Origin: an uncultured Lachnospiraceae bacterium
GTDB lineage: Bacteria; Bacillota; Clostridia; Lachnospirales; Lachnospiraceae
Length of the DNA stretch: 64,000 nucleotides
Assembly: GCA_910579615.1 (NCBI GenBank)
Contig: CAJTUA010000004.1
Span: 207,427-271,426 of the forward strand
Reading direction: 5' to 3'
The position numbers were made by a program, and so were the translations under genes. Positions 44,096 through 53,097 of the stretch are shown here, in pieces (position 1 is the stretch's first letter; every line of letters begins with the position of its first letter). A model generated the notes under the pieces. That model was not told the origin of the DNA and ran no database searches. It was given only the letters and a program-made list of their open reading frames with translations.

Positions 44096-45427
44096 CTACA
44101 CCCGCTCCAAATTCACAAACTTCGTATATTCCGCCTGCCACCCAAGCTTCACCGTCCCCGTCGGGCCGTTCCTCTGCTTCGCAATGATGATTTCCGTAAT
44201 TCCCGCCTCCGGTGATTCCTTATTATAATACTCGTCGCGGTAAATAAACATCACCACGTCCGCGTCCTGCTCAATCGCCCCGGATTCGCGCAAATCCGAA
44301 AGCATCGGGCGCTTGTCGTCGCGCTTTTCCACCGCGCGGCTTAACTGCGAGAGCGCAACCACCGGGCAGTTGATTTCACGCGCCAACGCCTTTAAGGACC
44401 TTGAAATCTCCGAAATCTCCTGCTGCCTCGACTCGGAGCGCCCCGAAGCCGACATCAGCTGCAGATAGTCGATGATGACAAGACCCAGATTATGTTCCAG
44501 TTTAAATTTCCTGCATTTTGAGCGCAGCTCCGTCACCGAAATCCCCGGCGTATCGTCAATAATCAGCCCGGATTCCCCAATGATGCGCGCGCTCTCCATC
44601 AAATTCGCCCAGTCCGAATCCTCAAGGTTTCCTGTCCGGAGCACCTGCGCATCCACACGCGAATTCATCGAGAGGATACGGTTGACCAACTGGGTTTTTG
44701 ACATCTCAAGGCTGAAAATCGCCGTGGTGATTTTATTCTTCACGGCGATGTGCTCCGCAATATTTAAGACAAAAGCGGTCTTTCCCATCGAAGGGCGCGC
44801 CGCGAGCAGAACCAAATCCGAGGGCTGCAGCCCCGCCGTCTTATAGTCAAGGTCATAGAATCCGGTCGCAATCCCCGTCACCGTACCTTTATTGCGCGAT
44901 GCCGCCTCGATATTGTCAAGCGACTGGATAACAATGTCGCGGATACTCACAAACTCCGAGGAACTGCGGCGCTGTACAATGTCAAAGACCTTTTTCTCCG
45001 TTTCCGCAAGGATGTCCTCAAGCTTTTCCTTGTCCAGATAGCATTCGTTGCTGATGCCCTCCGTCACCCGGATTAAATTGCGCAGCACCGCTTTGTCCTT
45101 GACAATCTGCGCATAGTAGCGCACATTTGCCGAGGTTGGTACGACGCGCACCAGGTTCGCCAGAAATTCAATGCTGTAGAGTTCCTGCGGGACATCCTTT
45201 TCCTTGAGCTTGTCGCGCAGTGTCACCAAATCGGCCGGCTTTGCCTCCGTGAAAAGCTCCGTGACCGCCTCGAACAAAATACCATACTGCTTCCCGTAAA
45301 AATCCTCCGGTGCCAATATTTCCATCGCAACCACAATCGCTTCACTGTCCATAATCATCGAACCGATGACCGACTGCTCCGCCTCCTCACTGTGCGGCAT
45401 CACCTTTTTTATCAGCGCTTCATCCAT
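44096..45427 (-). CDS. dnaB: replicative DNA helicase
   Basis: 443 residues from the ATG at 45427 (AAGGCGG upstream). The N-terminal primase-binding domain (PHSEEAEQSVIGSMI) is followed by a RecA-like core: AARPSMGKTAF (Walker A), LGLVIIDYLQLMSASG (Walker B), ALSQLSRAVEKR, and DLRESGAIEQDADVV. It unwinds DNA at the fork as a hexamer. It is third in the operon gdpP-rplI-dnaB, an order shared with many Firmicutes. Confidence 0.96.
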   Translation of the reverse strand: MDEALIKKVMPHSEEAEQSVIGSMIMDSEAIVVAMEILAPEDFYGKQYGILFEAVTELFTEAKPADLVTLRDKLKEKDVPQELYSIEFLANLVRVVPTSANVRYYAQIVKDKAVLRNLIRVTEGISNECYLDKEKLEDILAETEKKVFDIVQRRSSSEFVSIRDIVIQSLDNIEAASRNKGTVTGIATGFYDLDYKTAGLQPSDLVLLAARPSMGKTAFVLNIAEHIAVKNKITTAIFSLEMSKTQLVNRILSMNSRVDAQVLRTGNLEDSDWANLMESARIIGESGLIIDDTPGISVTELRSKCRKFKLEHNLGLVIIDYLQLMSASGRSESRQQEISEISRSLKALAREINCPVVALSQLSRAVEKRDDKRPMLSDLRESGAIEQDADVVMFIYRDEYYNKESPEAGITEIIIAKQRNGPTGTVKLGWQAEYTKFVNLERV

Positions 45428-45553
45428 AATTTCATCCGCCTTACTGCCGCCTGCGCGACCTTCCTTTCCCGGTGCGACCCGCCAAAACCCGGAGGAAGCA
45501 CGGATACAACCACCACTTCCTTTGGTTCTTTGGCGGATGCGCACTACTTTGCA

Positions 45554-46000
45554 TTACATCCCGTCAATGCGCACCTTTAACTCCGCCGTTACCTTTGCGT
45601 GCAGTTTCAACGGCACGGTAAATGTCCCGAGATTGCGCAGCGGCTCCGCAAGCACCAGTTTCTTTTTGTCAATGTCAAGCCCTAACTGCTCCTTTAGTGC
45701 CTGTGCGATTTCCTTGGTTGAGACGGAACCAAACGTCCTGCCTCCCTCCCCGGTCTTAATCTTCAGTGTGATGCTCTTTTGTGCAATCGATGCGGCAAGC
45801 GCCTGCGCTTCCTCCAAAATCTCCTGCGCGCGCTTCGCCTCGGCAGCCTTCTGCAGCTTTAAATCGTTCAGATTCTTCGGTGTTGCCTCAAGCCCGAGCT
45901 TTTTGGGCAAAATGAAATTCCTTGCATATCCGTCGCTGACCTTTACTAAATCACCTTTCTTCCCAAGTGATTTGACATCCTCCAATAAAATAACGTCCAT
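45554..46000 (-). CDS. rplI: 50S ribosomal protein L9
   Basis: 148 residues. MDVILLEDVKSLGKKGDLVKVSDGYARNFILPKKLG is the L9 N-terminal domain with its rRNA-binding loop. The central helix and the C-terminal domain (SVSTKEIAQALKEQ, LKLHAKVTAELKVRI) are intact. AAGGAGA precedes the ATG. It lies between gdpP and dnaB; a hairpin repeat of family 3 separates it from gdpP. Confidence 0.97.
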   Translation of the reverse strand: MDVILLEDVKSLGKKGDLVKVSDGYARNFILPKKLGLEATPKNLNDLKLQKAAEAKRAQEILEEAQALAASIAQKSITLKIKTGEGGRTFGSVSTKEIAQALKEQLGLDIDKKKLVLAEPLRNLGTFTVPLKLHAKVTAELKVRIDGM

Positions 46001-46017
46001 TTTTTATGTTCTCCTTT

Positions 46018-46172
46018 CTTATTTTGAGTTCCGCATATTCCCCTGCCAGACCCTTTCACAACAGTGGAATTTTTTTATCAATTTTCCCTTTTCTGCAAAT
46101 TTCACTCTCAAAAATTCCACTGGGGGTCTGTCCGGGGAATATGCTGTTTTGCGTTCCGCATATTCCCCCATT
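46018..46172. repeat. family 3 nested-hairpin repeat inside the gdpP-rplI operon
   Basis: It starts TTTTGAGTTCCGCATATTCCCC like the 18.3 kb units, but the stems have different sequence: outer GCATATTCCCC-/-GGGGAATATGC and, further in, AGTGGAATTTTT/AAAAATTCCACT. A second half copy (GTTCCGCATATTCCCC) follows at 46152. In the operon transcript it would sit between the gdpP stop and the rplI start. Confidence 0.75.
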
Positions 46173-46174
46173 GT

Positions 46175-48271
46175 TTACTGGGACCCGCTCCCGCCCTCGT
46201 CCACTTCCGTGATACTTTCCTTGACCTTCCGGATTGCGTCCTCGAGTGTGCAGTCGCGGAACTGCGCCCCTGCCATATTGTAATGTCCGCCGCCGCCGCA
46301 CCGGTTCATGATAATTTCAACATTCACATCGCCCATCGAGCGCGCGCTGACATTGATAAAGCCCTCACATGGCGTAAACACGAAGGAAGCCTTCACATCC
46401 TCCATGTCAAGCAAATCGTTCGCAATCTGTGAGCCAATCTCGGTCGGGCTCTCATCCGGGTCTTTGAAATCATTGATTGCGAAACTGTAAATCCCTTTAT
46501 AAGTCTCCGCCGAATTGATGATGCGCGCTTTTTCGTAGAGACTGCTCTTATCCTTGCGGAAGCATTTCCTTACGCGTGTCATATCCGCGCCCCTGCGCTT
46601 TAAATACGCCGCCGCGCCAAACGTGCGCACTCCCGTTTTCGTGATAAAACTGTTCGTGTCCAGAAGGATTCCGGCATACAGCGCATCCGCATCGTCCCCG
46701 CCAATCTGCAGAATCCGCTCCGCCTGCTGCCGCTTCCCATCCTCCTCAAGATGCTGCAGCATCTCCGTAATCAGCTCACAGGTCGAGGATGCGTAGGATT
46801 CCGAATACGTCACCTCCGCATTGATTGGGTTCGTTTCCCGGTGATGGTCAATCACGACAATTTTCCCCGCCTTCGGAACGAGGGACGGCCATTCGGTACG
46901 GCCTTCATTGTTCACATCGACAATAATCAGCAGAGTTCCGCCATTGATGCGCCGGTCCGCCTCGCTGCCATTGATAAACATCCCTTCCTCATAGCTTCTC
47001 CCCGCTTTGTACTGCTCAAGAACCATCGCTACCGTCTTCATTGCTTCATTCAGGACGATATTGACCTTATCCGTGTAAAACCGCGCAATCCGGTACATAC
47101 CAATCGTCGCGCCAAGCGAATCCGCATCGCCCCTTGTATGCCCCATAATCAGGACGTTTTCCGCCTTCTGAATCTGTTTGCAGATTTCCTCCGCCATGAC
47201 GCGGGAGCGCACCTTGCTGCTCTTCTCCGCCGATTCACTGTTGCCCCCGTAGAAGGAAAAGCTGCCCTGTTTCTCCCCGCAGACAACCACCTGGTCGCCG
47301 CCACGCTCTAAGGCAGTATTGATGGCATCCTTCGCCTTCTCAAACGCCGCCATGAAAGAATATTTATTCTCCCCGCTGTCATCGTTGTCGCACAGCGCAA
47401 TGCCGATACTAATCGTGATATCAACGGAATTCCCGATATGCAGCGACCGAACCTCCTCCACAATACCGAATTTGTCCTTCTTCATATCATTCAGGTATTT
47501 TTTCTGGAACAGGATTAAAAACTTGTCTTTCTCGGTCTTTTTTACAACCGCGTCGTAGTTTTTCATGTACTGGTTGATTTTGCGCTCCACAAGTGCCGGG
47601 AGCAGCGAACCGTTCACCTCATTGATGCCCTCAAGCGCTTCCTCATAATTATCAATATAAATCAGGCCGACCGCCAGGCAACGCTCCTCATTCTGTACGC
47701 GCAGACGGTTCTTTTCCGTTTCGTCATACACAAGCAGCGAGATAATCTCCCCCTTGCCGTCCTCCTCGCCCTCCTCCTGTTCCTCTAGGGCAACGCTCTG
47801 AAGCACAATCTCATAGCGGCGGTGCCTGTCATTGTCATCGACGGTCATCTCCATCTCTTCCCCGCAGCTCTCGAGCACCTGGCGTGTCACCCACGGAAAA
47901 AACTCCCCAATCTGGCAGTGCGTGCGGAAATTCATCCCGGTTTCCTCACGGAATTTGTCATTCGCCCAGAGCACAAAGCCATCGCGGTCAAGCATCGCAT
48001 ACGGAACCTGCAGATCGAGCAGCATTTTCCGCTGTACCTGGTTGAACTGGAACCCGAAATCCGTCAGCTGTTTCATAATCTTGCGGTTTTTGTGCAGGAA
48101 CAATACCACCAGAATCACCAGGTAGATGGCGGTAAAAATCACCCCGATGTAGAGCACCTTCCGCTCTGCCGCGTAAAGGCAGACATCCATCACAAGCATC
48201 AGGACAAAAAGGTATACCGACCAACGCATATAAGCGTTTATGGTACGCATCATTTTCAATGTCTTGTTCAA
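46175..48271 (-). CDS. gdpP: cyclic-di-AMP phosphodiesterase
   Basis: 698 residues with a TTG start at 48271 after AGAGGTGAT. Two membrane helices (~10-55), a PAS-like domain (~60-145), a degenerate GGDEF-like domain (~165-300), then DHH/DHHA1: GHTRGDADSLGATIG, IVDVN, VIDHHRETNP, DTNSF and GGGHYNMAGAQ. These motifs are those of the active enzyme that hydrolyses c-di-AMP to pApA. First gene of the rplI-dnaB operon and divergent from ispE. Confidence 0.94.
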   Translation of the reverse strand: MNKTLKMMRTINAYMRWSVYLFVLMLVMDVCLYAAERKVLYIGVIFTAIYLVILVVLFLHKNRKIMKQLTDFGFQFNQVQRKMLLDLQVPYAMLDRDGFVLWANDKFREETGMNFRTHCQIGEFFPWVTRQVLESCGEEMEMTVDDNDRHRRYEIVLQSVALEEQEEGEEDGKGEIISLLVYDETEKNRLRVQNEERCLAVGLIYIDNYEEALEGINEVNGSLLPALVERKINQYMKNYDAVVKKTEKDKFLILFQKKYLNDMKKDKFGIVEEVRSLHIGNSVDITISIGIALCDNDDSGENKYSFMAAFEKAKDAINTALERGGDQVVVCGEKQGSFSFYGGNSESAEKSSKVRSRVMAEEICKQIQKAENVLIMGHTRGDADSLGATIGMYRIARFYTDKVNIVLNEAMKTVAMVLEQYKAGRSYEEGMFINGSEADRRINGGTLLIIVDVNNEGRTEWPSLVPKAGKIVVIDHHRETNPINAEVTYSESYASSTCELITEMLQHLEEDGKRQQAERILQIGGDDADALYAGILLDTNSFITKTGVRTFGAAAYLKRRGADMTRVRKCFRKDKSSLYEKARIINSAETYKGIYSFAINDFKDPDESPTEIGSQIANDLLDMEDVKASFVFTPCEGFINVSARSMGDVNVEIIMNRCGGGGHYNMAGAQFRDCTLEDAIRKVKESITEVDEGGSGSQ

Positions 48272-48406
48272 AATATTATCACCTCTCAAAGCAATTATAC
48301 CATCTTTTGAGAAATTGATAAAGAGTTTTCTTGCAATCTTCCCAAATATTCCATATAATTGAAGCCAGAGACCTTAAAAAATCAGACCGGAACGAGGTAT
48401 AAAGCG

Positions 48407-49270
48407 ATGGAATCCATACAAGTCAAGGCCTATGCAAAAATAAATCTTGGGCTTGATGTTTTGCGCAGGCGTCCGGACGGTTACCACGAAGTGCGCATGG
48501 TCATGCAGACCATCCGCCTTTTTGACAAGCTGACCGTCCGGACAACGCACACCCCGGGCATTACAATCAGAACCAACCTCTCCTACCTTCCCTGTGATGA
48601 GAACAACCTGATTTACCGCGCCGCCGCGCTTTTTCTTGAGGAAACCAGGCAAAAGGCCGGCGTTTACATTACACTAGAAAAGCATATCCCCGTTGCCGCA
48701 GGGCTTGCCGGGGGGAGCAGCGATGCCGCCGCCACGCTCACGGCGCTCAACGAGCTTTACCGCACCGGGCTTTCCCTAAAGCATCTGCAGGAACTGGGCG
48801 TGCGCCTTGGGGCGGATGTGCCCTACTGCCTGCTTCAGGGCGCCGCTCTCTCCGAAGGGATTGGGGAGATTCTTACTCCCCTCCCCGCCCCGCCTGCCGC
48901 GCATTGTCTCGTTGTCAAGCCCCCTGTTTCTGTCTCGACGCGCTATGTCTATGAACATCTTACGGCGGATACCGCGCCGCACCCGGATATCGACGCGCTT
49001 CTTGACGCGCTTAAGGCGGGGAGCCTGCCAAATCTTGCCGCACATCTTGGCAATACGCTGGAATCCGTGACGATTCCGCTGCATCCGGAAATTGCCGCCA
49101 TCAAGGAGGAACTTTTACAGCTTGGCGCGCTCGGCTCGCTGATGAGCGGCAGCGGCCCGACGGTGTTTGGCCTGTTTTCTGACCGCCAGGCGGCGGAACG
49201 CGCATTTTACCATTTCAAGGTTGGTGAGTATGGCCGCCAGACTTATCTGACAGGCTTCTGGAACCGTTAA
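48407..49270 (+). CDS. ispE: 4-diphosphocytidyl-2-C-methyl-D-erythritol kinase
   Basis: 287 residues from the ATG at 48407, with GAGGTATAA upstream. AYAKINLGLDVLRRRPDGYHE, the GHMP ATP loop PVAAGLAGGSSDAAA, and LMSGSGPTVFGLF are the IspE motifs. It phosphorylates CDP-ME in the non-mevalonate isoprenoid pathway. It is monocistronic, with 135 bp to the divergent gdpP start. Confidence 0.95.
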   Translation: MESIQVKAYAKINLGLDVLRRRPDGYHEVRMVMQTIRLFDKLTVRTTHTPGITIRTNLSYLPCDENNLIYRAAALFLEETRQKAGVYITLEKHIPVAAGLAGGSSDAAATLTALNELYRTGLSLKHLQELGVRLGADVPYCLLQGAALSEGIGEILTPLPAPPAAHCLVVKPPVSVSTRYVYEHLTADTAPHPDIDALLDALKAGSLPNLAAHLGNTLESVTIPLHPEIAAIKEELLQLGALGSLMSGSGPTVFGLFSDRQAAERAFYHFKVGEYGRQTYLTGFWNR

Positions 49271-49349
49271 ATTGATTCATAAAATCTTTCCCCTCCTCAT
49301 ATAAATTACCGTGGAACTATATTTTTCGGAATTTGAGGAGGGATTTTTC

Positions 49350-50912
49350 TTGGAGCTTATAAAAAGGAACATTCATATGAACCGGCTGAAATGCAAAAGC
49401 AGCCTGCAGTTAAACTTAAACGATGACATCAATGTACCGGACACGAAACCGGACATTGCTGCCATCATGAAAATTTCCGGCGAAACGGCATGGGAGGAGC
49501 AAAAGGTTCTGTCCGGGAAGCTTTATCTGAAAGGTTTCCTTTCCTTTTGCCTGCTCTACTTAAGCGCGGAGGACGACCACCGCATCCACACGATTTTCGG
49601 GAAGCTCCCAATTGAGGAGACCATCCATCTCGAAGCGGAATGCAACACGGAGAATACAACATTGCGCACGGTGTTAGAGGATTTGAGCGCCAATGTTATC
49701 AATTCGCGCAAGGTCAGCATCAAATCACTGCTTTCCCTGACCGTCACCGCGGAGGAAATCTACGATGAGCCCGCGTGCATCTCGATTGAAAATGATGTCC
49801 CGGTGTGCACGCGCACGGTTCCGTTGCAGCTTACAAGCCTTGCCGCCTGCAAAAAAGATTCGTACCGCCTGCGCGACGAAATCACGCTGCCATCCGCAAA
49901 AAGCAGTATGCACGAACTTCTCTACCGCAGCATTTCCCTGAAAAACATCGACATCCGCCTGTTGAAAGATCAGTTTACCATCAAGGGCGATGCCGTTGTT
50001 TTCCTGCTGTATTCCGCGGAGGACCAGGATGCGGCAGCGGAATACTATGAGAGCGAGCTCCCGTTCCATGCTACCATCGACTGCAATGGCTGCAGCGAAG
50101 CAATGACACCGGACATCAATCTGGTCATTACGGATAAGACCTTTGAAATCCGCCAGGACAGCGACGGCGAGCCAAGGATTGTCAGCCTCGATTTGCTTAT
50201 GGAAATCCAGATTAAGATTTATGAGGACAGCACCTTCCATGTCATCCAGGATGTATATTCCCCGGTCGCGACACTGACACCGGTCTACCGCCCGGTTGTC
50301 TATGAAAACCTGCTCGTGCGCAACGCCAACAAAGTGCGCATCAATGACCGCGTAAAAATCAGTGACACGGCGCCAAAAATTTTGCAGATATGCCACGGGA
50401 GCGGCACCATACATATTGACAACACCTACCCTTCCGAGGATGGGCTGATGACGGAGGGCAGCATTGAGGCCGATATTTTCTATATTACCCCGGAAGACAG
50501 CCGCCCGATGTATGCCATGAAAGCATCTGTCCCGTTCCAGCAGCTGATTGAAGTGCATGACCTTGGACCTGATACCGTCTACACTATCACACCGGAGCTA
50601 GAGCAGCTTACCGTCCTCTCGAACGATTCGGATGAGCTTGAAATCAAGGCATCCATCCTGCTGAACAGCCTTGTTTTCGACCGTATTACCGCGCAATTTC
50701 TCACGGAGGTGGAGGAGGAGCCGCTCGACTATACCGCACTGCTCGACCTTCCAGGCATGACGGGGTATATTGTCAAGGAAAATGATGATTTGTGGTCCAT
50801 TGCGAAGGCACACCATACAACGTCTGAGTCGATTCTTGCGCTGAATGAGCTGACCGAGGAAACGCTGACGCCGGGGATGCATTTGCTTTTGCTGAAGGAA
50901 GTGATGGTATAA
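49350..50912 (+). CDS. SipL-like protein: DUF3794 domains plus LysM
   Basis: 520 residues from the TTG at 49350, eight bases after GAGGAGGGA; the longer frame has no such site. Two or three DUF3794 units fill residues ~25-450 (motifs NVPDTKPDIAAIMKISG; LRDEITLPSAKSSMHELLY; NANKVRINDRVKISDTAPKI). The last ~50 residues are a LysM domain (YIVKENDDLWSIAKAHHTT... LNELTEETLTPGMHLLL). This is the arrangement of SipL, which binds SpoIVA at the forespore surface in Clostridioides difficile, so a role in spore coat assembly is likely. Confidence 0.85.
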   Translation: MELIKRNIHMNRLKCKSSLQLNLNDDINVPDTKPDIAAIMKISGETAWEEQKVLSGKLYLKGFLSFCLLYLSAEDDHRIHTIFGKLPIEETIHLEAECNTENTTLRTVLEDLSANVINSRKVSIKSLLSLTVTAEEIYDEPACISIENDVPVCTRTVPLQLTSLAACKKDSYRLRDEITLPSAKSSMHELLYRSISLKNIDIRLLKDQFTIKGDAVVFLLYSAEDQDAAAEYYESELPFHATIDCNGCSEAMTPDINLVITDKTFEIRQDSDGEPRIVSLDLLMEIQIKIYEDSTFHVIQDVYSPVATLTPVYRPVVYENLLVRNANKVRINDRVKISDTAPKILQICHGSGTIHIDNTYPSEDGLMTEGSIEADIFYITPEDSRPMYAMKASVPFQQLIEVHDLGPDTVYTITPELEQLTVLSNDSDELEIKASILLNSLVFDRITAQFLTEVEEEPLDYTALLDLPGMTGYIVKENDDLWSIAKAHHTTSESILALNELTEETLTPGMHLLLLKEVMV

Positions 50913-50984
50913 AGAGCCTGCGCCAGGGAAAGAGGACGCATCCGGGTGCGTTGTCTTTCCCTGGCGCAAATGCTGCGCAAACCT

Positions 50985-51077
50985 GTAAACAGCTTTTCCG
51001 TGCACGGGCGCGCGTACTGCAAAGCAGCCGATTTCCATTCGCGCGAATGCACATTTTGCCTCCTGCGCACAAAAAAA
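50985..51077 (-). repeat. dispersed hairpin repeat, family 1, copy c
   Basis: Minus strand: GTGCGCAGGAGGCAAAATGTGCATTC, GGCTGCTTTGCAGT and GCGCGCCC, matching the other copies. It begins at the T-tract of the terminator that follows the 51138-51779 gene. Beside it, 50919-50968 forms a long TGCGCCAGGGAAAGA/TCTTTCCCTGGCGCA hairpin, probably the end of the SipL-like transcript. Confidence 0.7.
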
Positions 51078-51079
51078 TG

Positions 51080-51122
51080 AGCTGTGAAGAAATGAGGCAG
51101 ACCACCCCGCTTCTCACAGCCC
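51080..51122 (-). terminator. terminator of the 51138-51779 gene
   Basis: GCTGTGAgAA/TTcTCACAGC type hairpin followed on the minus strand by ATTTTTTT. Confidence 0.65.
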
Positions 51123-51137
51123 TTTCCTTATGTAATT

Positions 51138-51779
51138 TTACTCTGCTACGGTCTCCGCTGCCTGTGTCGAATTGCTCTTCTTCCACTCGTTTACTTTCTC
51201 GCGGGTCGCCTCAAGCGTCTTCTGGCAGATATCCGGGAGGTCGCCGCCCCATGCCTTCGTCGCCTGCTTGAAACCTTTCTCAATCGCCTTCATCATCTCA
51301 TCCGCCTTGGAAGGGTCTCCTCCGGTCAAAGCCTTTGCAAACGATACCAGACGGTCGGAAGTCTGTTTTACGCCCCAGTAGCCGTCCTCGGAAATATCAT
51401 CCTGCGCCTGCTTCCTCGTCGCGGCATCCACCTTTAATGTGCCGTTCTTAAGCGCCATCAGATAATCCATCGAGCCGTTCACGGTCTGCCCCTGCTTCAT
51501 CATCATCTTTTCCACGAGGGAACGCATCTGGGCTGTCCTTGCCTCCGCATCTGCCTTTAACTTTTCAACCAGTGCGGTGTTCGGCTTATACGTCGTCTTT
51601 TCGGTGCTTTCACTCTTGTCATATACGGCCGCGTCGGTCTCATTCTTTGTGGTCGTCGTGGTTCCGGTTTCTTTTACACTGTCATTCTTTGCTGCCTCCG
51701 TCGTCGCAGCAGACGGCGTGGTCGCCGTAACGGTCGTCTGGTTGTAGCTGTTTACATCATTTACTGCGCTTACACTCAT
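51138..51779 (-). CDS. Thr/Ser/Ala-rich protein of unknown function
   Basis: 213 residues from the ATG at 51779 (GGTGAT upstream). The N-terminal ~60 residues are very rich in Thr, Ser, Ala, Asn and Lys (NQTTVTATTPSAATTEAA, GTTTTTKNETDA). From ~70 on the protein is helical (NTALVEKLKADAEARTAQMRSLVEKMMMKQGQTV; TSDRLVSFAKALTGGDPSKADEMM). There is no signal peptide. Motile Lachnospiraceae carry related proteins, often discussed with flagellar genes, but I cannot assign a function. Confidence 0.7.
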   Translation of the reverse strand: MSVSAVNDVNSYNQTTVTATTPSAATTEAAKNDSVKETGTTTTTKNETDAAVYDKSESTEKTTYKPNTALVEKLKADAEARTAQMRSLVEKMMMKQGQTVNGSMDYLMALKNGTLKVDAATRKQAQDDISEDGYWGVKQTSDRLVSFAKALTGGDPSKADEMMKAIEKGFKQATKAWGGDLPDICQKTLEATREKVNEWKKSNSTQAAETVAE

Positions 51780-52063
51780 TTTAATCACCAATCCCTTTCC
51801 TTCCCTGGACCACAGGCAATCTGCAGCCAGGCAAAAATCTGAAAAATCCGTTTTTCATCCCGGGAACGCCCTCCGTGGCACTTATCCCACCAAAACAGGA
51901 CTTTGCTATATTTCTTATATCGGCATTTCCTTCCAATATATTAACCTTGCGCCCCCAAAAATTCTTGCGTTTTTATAAATTTTCTTTTACGATTCCTTAA
52001 TATTTTTTTAATAATTTGTACATATCTTAGACATAATTGCCCAATATAATCATTATCAGATAG
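51780..52063. other. intergenic, no gene seen before the small RNAs
   Basis: About 280 bp, AT-rich towards the right end. No open frame with a plausible ribosome binding site. Confidence 0.6.
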
Positions 52064-52149
52064 TGAATAAACACTTTCTACTCCCACCCTATTATACTTC
52101 GGTAATTTGATTACCCGAAAGAGCGCGGTCATTCCTACCGCGCTTTTTT
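52064..52149 (+). ncRNA. candidate small RNA, tandem copy 1
   Basis: About 86 nt. It holds ACACTTTCTACTCCCACCCT, then an extended GGTAA-TTTGA-TTACC hairpin, and a perfect terminator AGCGCGGT/ACCGCGCT plus TTTTTT. A TAGACA and CATTAT at 17 bp spacing lie upstream at 52028 and 52051 (weak promoter). It shares these parts with copy 2 about 220 bp later. The single-stranded C-rich segment could pair with ribosome binding sites. No open frame of use. Confidence 0.6.
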
Positions 52150-52258
52150 CGCGCCGTGTACAGTACATTTTTATATTTATTTTAGCATTTTTATACGTTT
52201 GCACCTGAAAGCTTCTTCTTGAAAAAAATTTTTAAATTTTTATATTTCTGACATAATT

Positions 52259-52287
52259 TAGACACATTTACTATTTATAATTATAAT
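52259..52287 (+). promoter_or_regulatory. promoter of small RNA copy 2
   Basis: TAGACA, 17 bp, TATAAT. Confidence 0.65.
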
Positions 52288-52294
52288 CGGATTG

Positions 52295-52380
52295 TGTGAA
52301 TAACACTTTCTACTCCCACCCTATTATACTTCGGTAATTTGATTACCCGAGGAAGCGCGGTATTCCTGCCGCGCTTTTCT
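52295..52380 (+). ncRNA. candidate small RNA, tandem copy 2
   Basis: About 86 nt. The stretch from ACACTTTCTACTCCCACCCT through ATTATACTTCGGTAATTTGA to TTACCCGA is identical to copy 1 over ~49 nt. The terminator has diverged in loop and flank (AGCGCGG/CCGCGCT, TTTTCT) yet keeps its stem. Conservation of the inner part next to a drifting AT-rich flank implies selection on the RNA. Confidence 0.65.
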
Positions 52381-52577
52381 CGTGCCATATATAGTGTATT
52401 TATGTATTATCTGGAATTTTTATACATTTTATGTCAGAAAACTTCTTCTCCAGGTAAAATCAATGCCGCCGGAAATATCACAATAAATATTTTTATTTTA
52501 ATCCGCGCATATCCCCGCCCTTATTAGCATATACTTCACTAAACGCTCACATTGCGCATGCGCAGGAAAGAGGAATT

Positions 52578-52997
52578 ATGCGGGTAAACTTCCGACGGAT
52601 TATTTTATGCCTTAGCTGCATTTTCTGTCTGCTGATTGCCATGGGCTGCGGCGAAAAAAGCGGCGAAATTACAAAAGTGAAGGATTTGGATTTTACGGTT
52701 GTTGAGGAAGCGGATGTGCCGGAACAGCTCCTTGCCCTCATCAACAAAAAGAAGAGCAACGCGTTTTGTCTGACCTACAAAAGTGAAGATGCCTACTATA
52801 TCTGCCAGGGATTCGGCACACAGATGACGAGCGGTTACAGCATCACGGTCGAGGAGCTTTTCCTTGGCACCAACGCAATCTACATAAAGAATACTTTGTT
52901 GGGTCCTGGCAAGGATGAGCTGGTCACGCAGAACGCTACACATCCGTTTATTGTCGTCAAAATCGAGCTGATGGACTACAATGTCGTGTTTGAGTAG
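52578..52997 (+). CDS. PrcB-like lipoprotein
   Basis: 139 residues. The signal peptide ends in a LIAMGC lipobox (Cys24). The mature part has QGFGTQMTSGYSITVEELFLG and IVVKIELMDYNVVFE, the core of the protease complex subunit PrcB C-terminal domain. AGAGGAATT precedes the ATG. It lies downstream of the small RNA pair, and a strong terminator follows. The partner is unknown. Confidence 0.8.
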   Translation: MRVNFRRIILCLSCIFCLLIAMGCGEKSGEITKVKDLDFTVVEEADVPEQLLALINKKKSNAFCLTYKSEDAYYICQGFGTQMTSGYSITVEELFLGTNAIYIKNTLLGPGKDELVTQNATHPFIVVKIELMDYNVVFE

Positions 52998-53012
52998 CGC
53001 TGCAGGCAAAAA

Positions 53013-53047
53013 GAGGAATGGGTGGCTTTCACTCATTCCTCTTTTTT
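53013..53047. terminator. bidirectional terminator between the PrcB-like and deaD genes
   Basis: GAGGAATG(GGT)/(ACT)CATTCCTC followed by TTTTTT on the plus strand; A-run on the other side. Confidence 0.88.
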
Positions 53048-53097
53048 CATCCTGTCCGGGAAATCCCATTTTTTTATTTTTCCTGATTCCTTGGAAT

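Noticed and set aside
50598..51038. 146-codon minus-strand frame opposite the SipL-like gene
   Set aside because: It begins in a family 1 repeat and lies opposite a clear coding region.
51941..52204. 87-codon frame on the minus strand
   Set aside because: It runs across the small RNA copy 1 and an AT-rich gap, has no ribosome binding site and no protein-like pattern.
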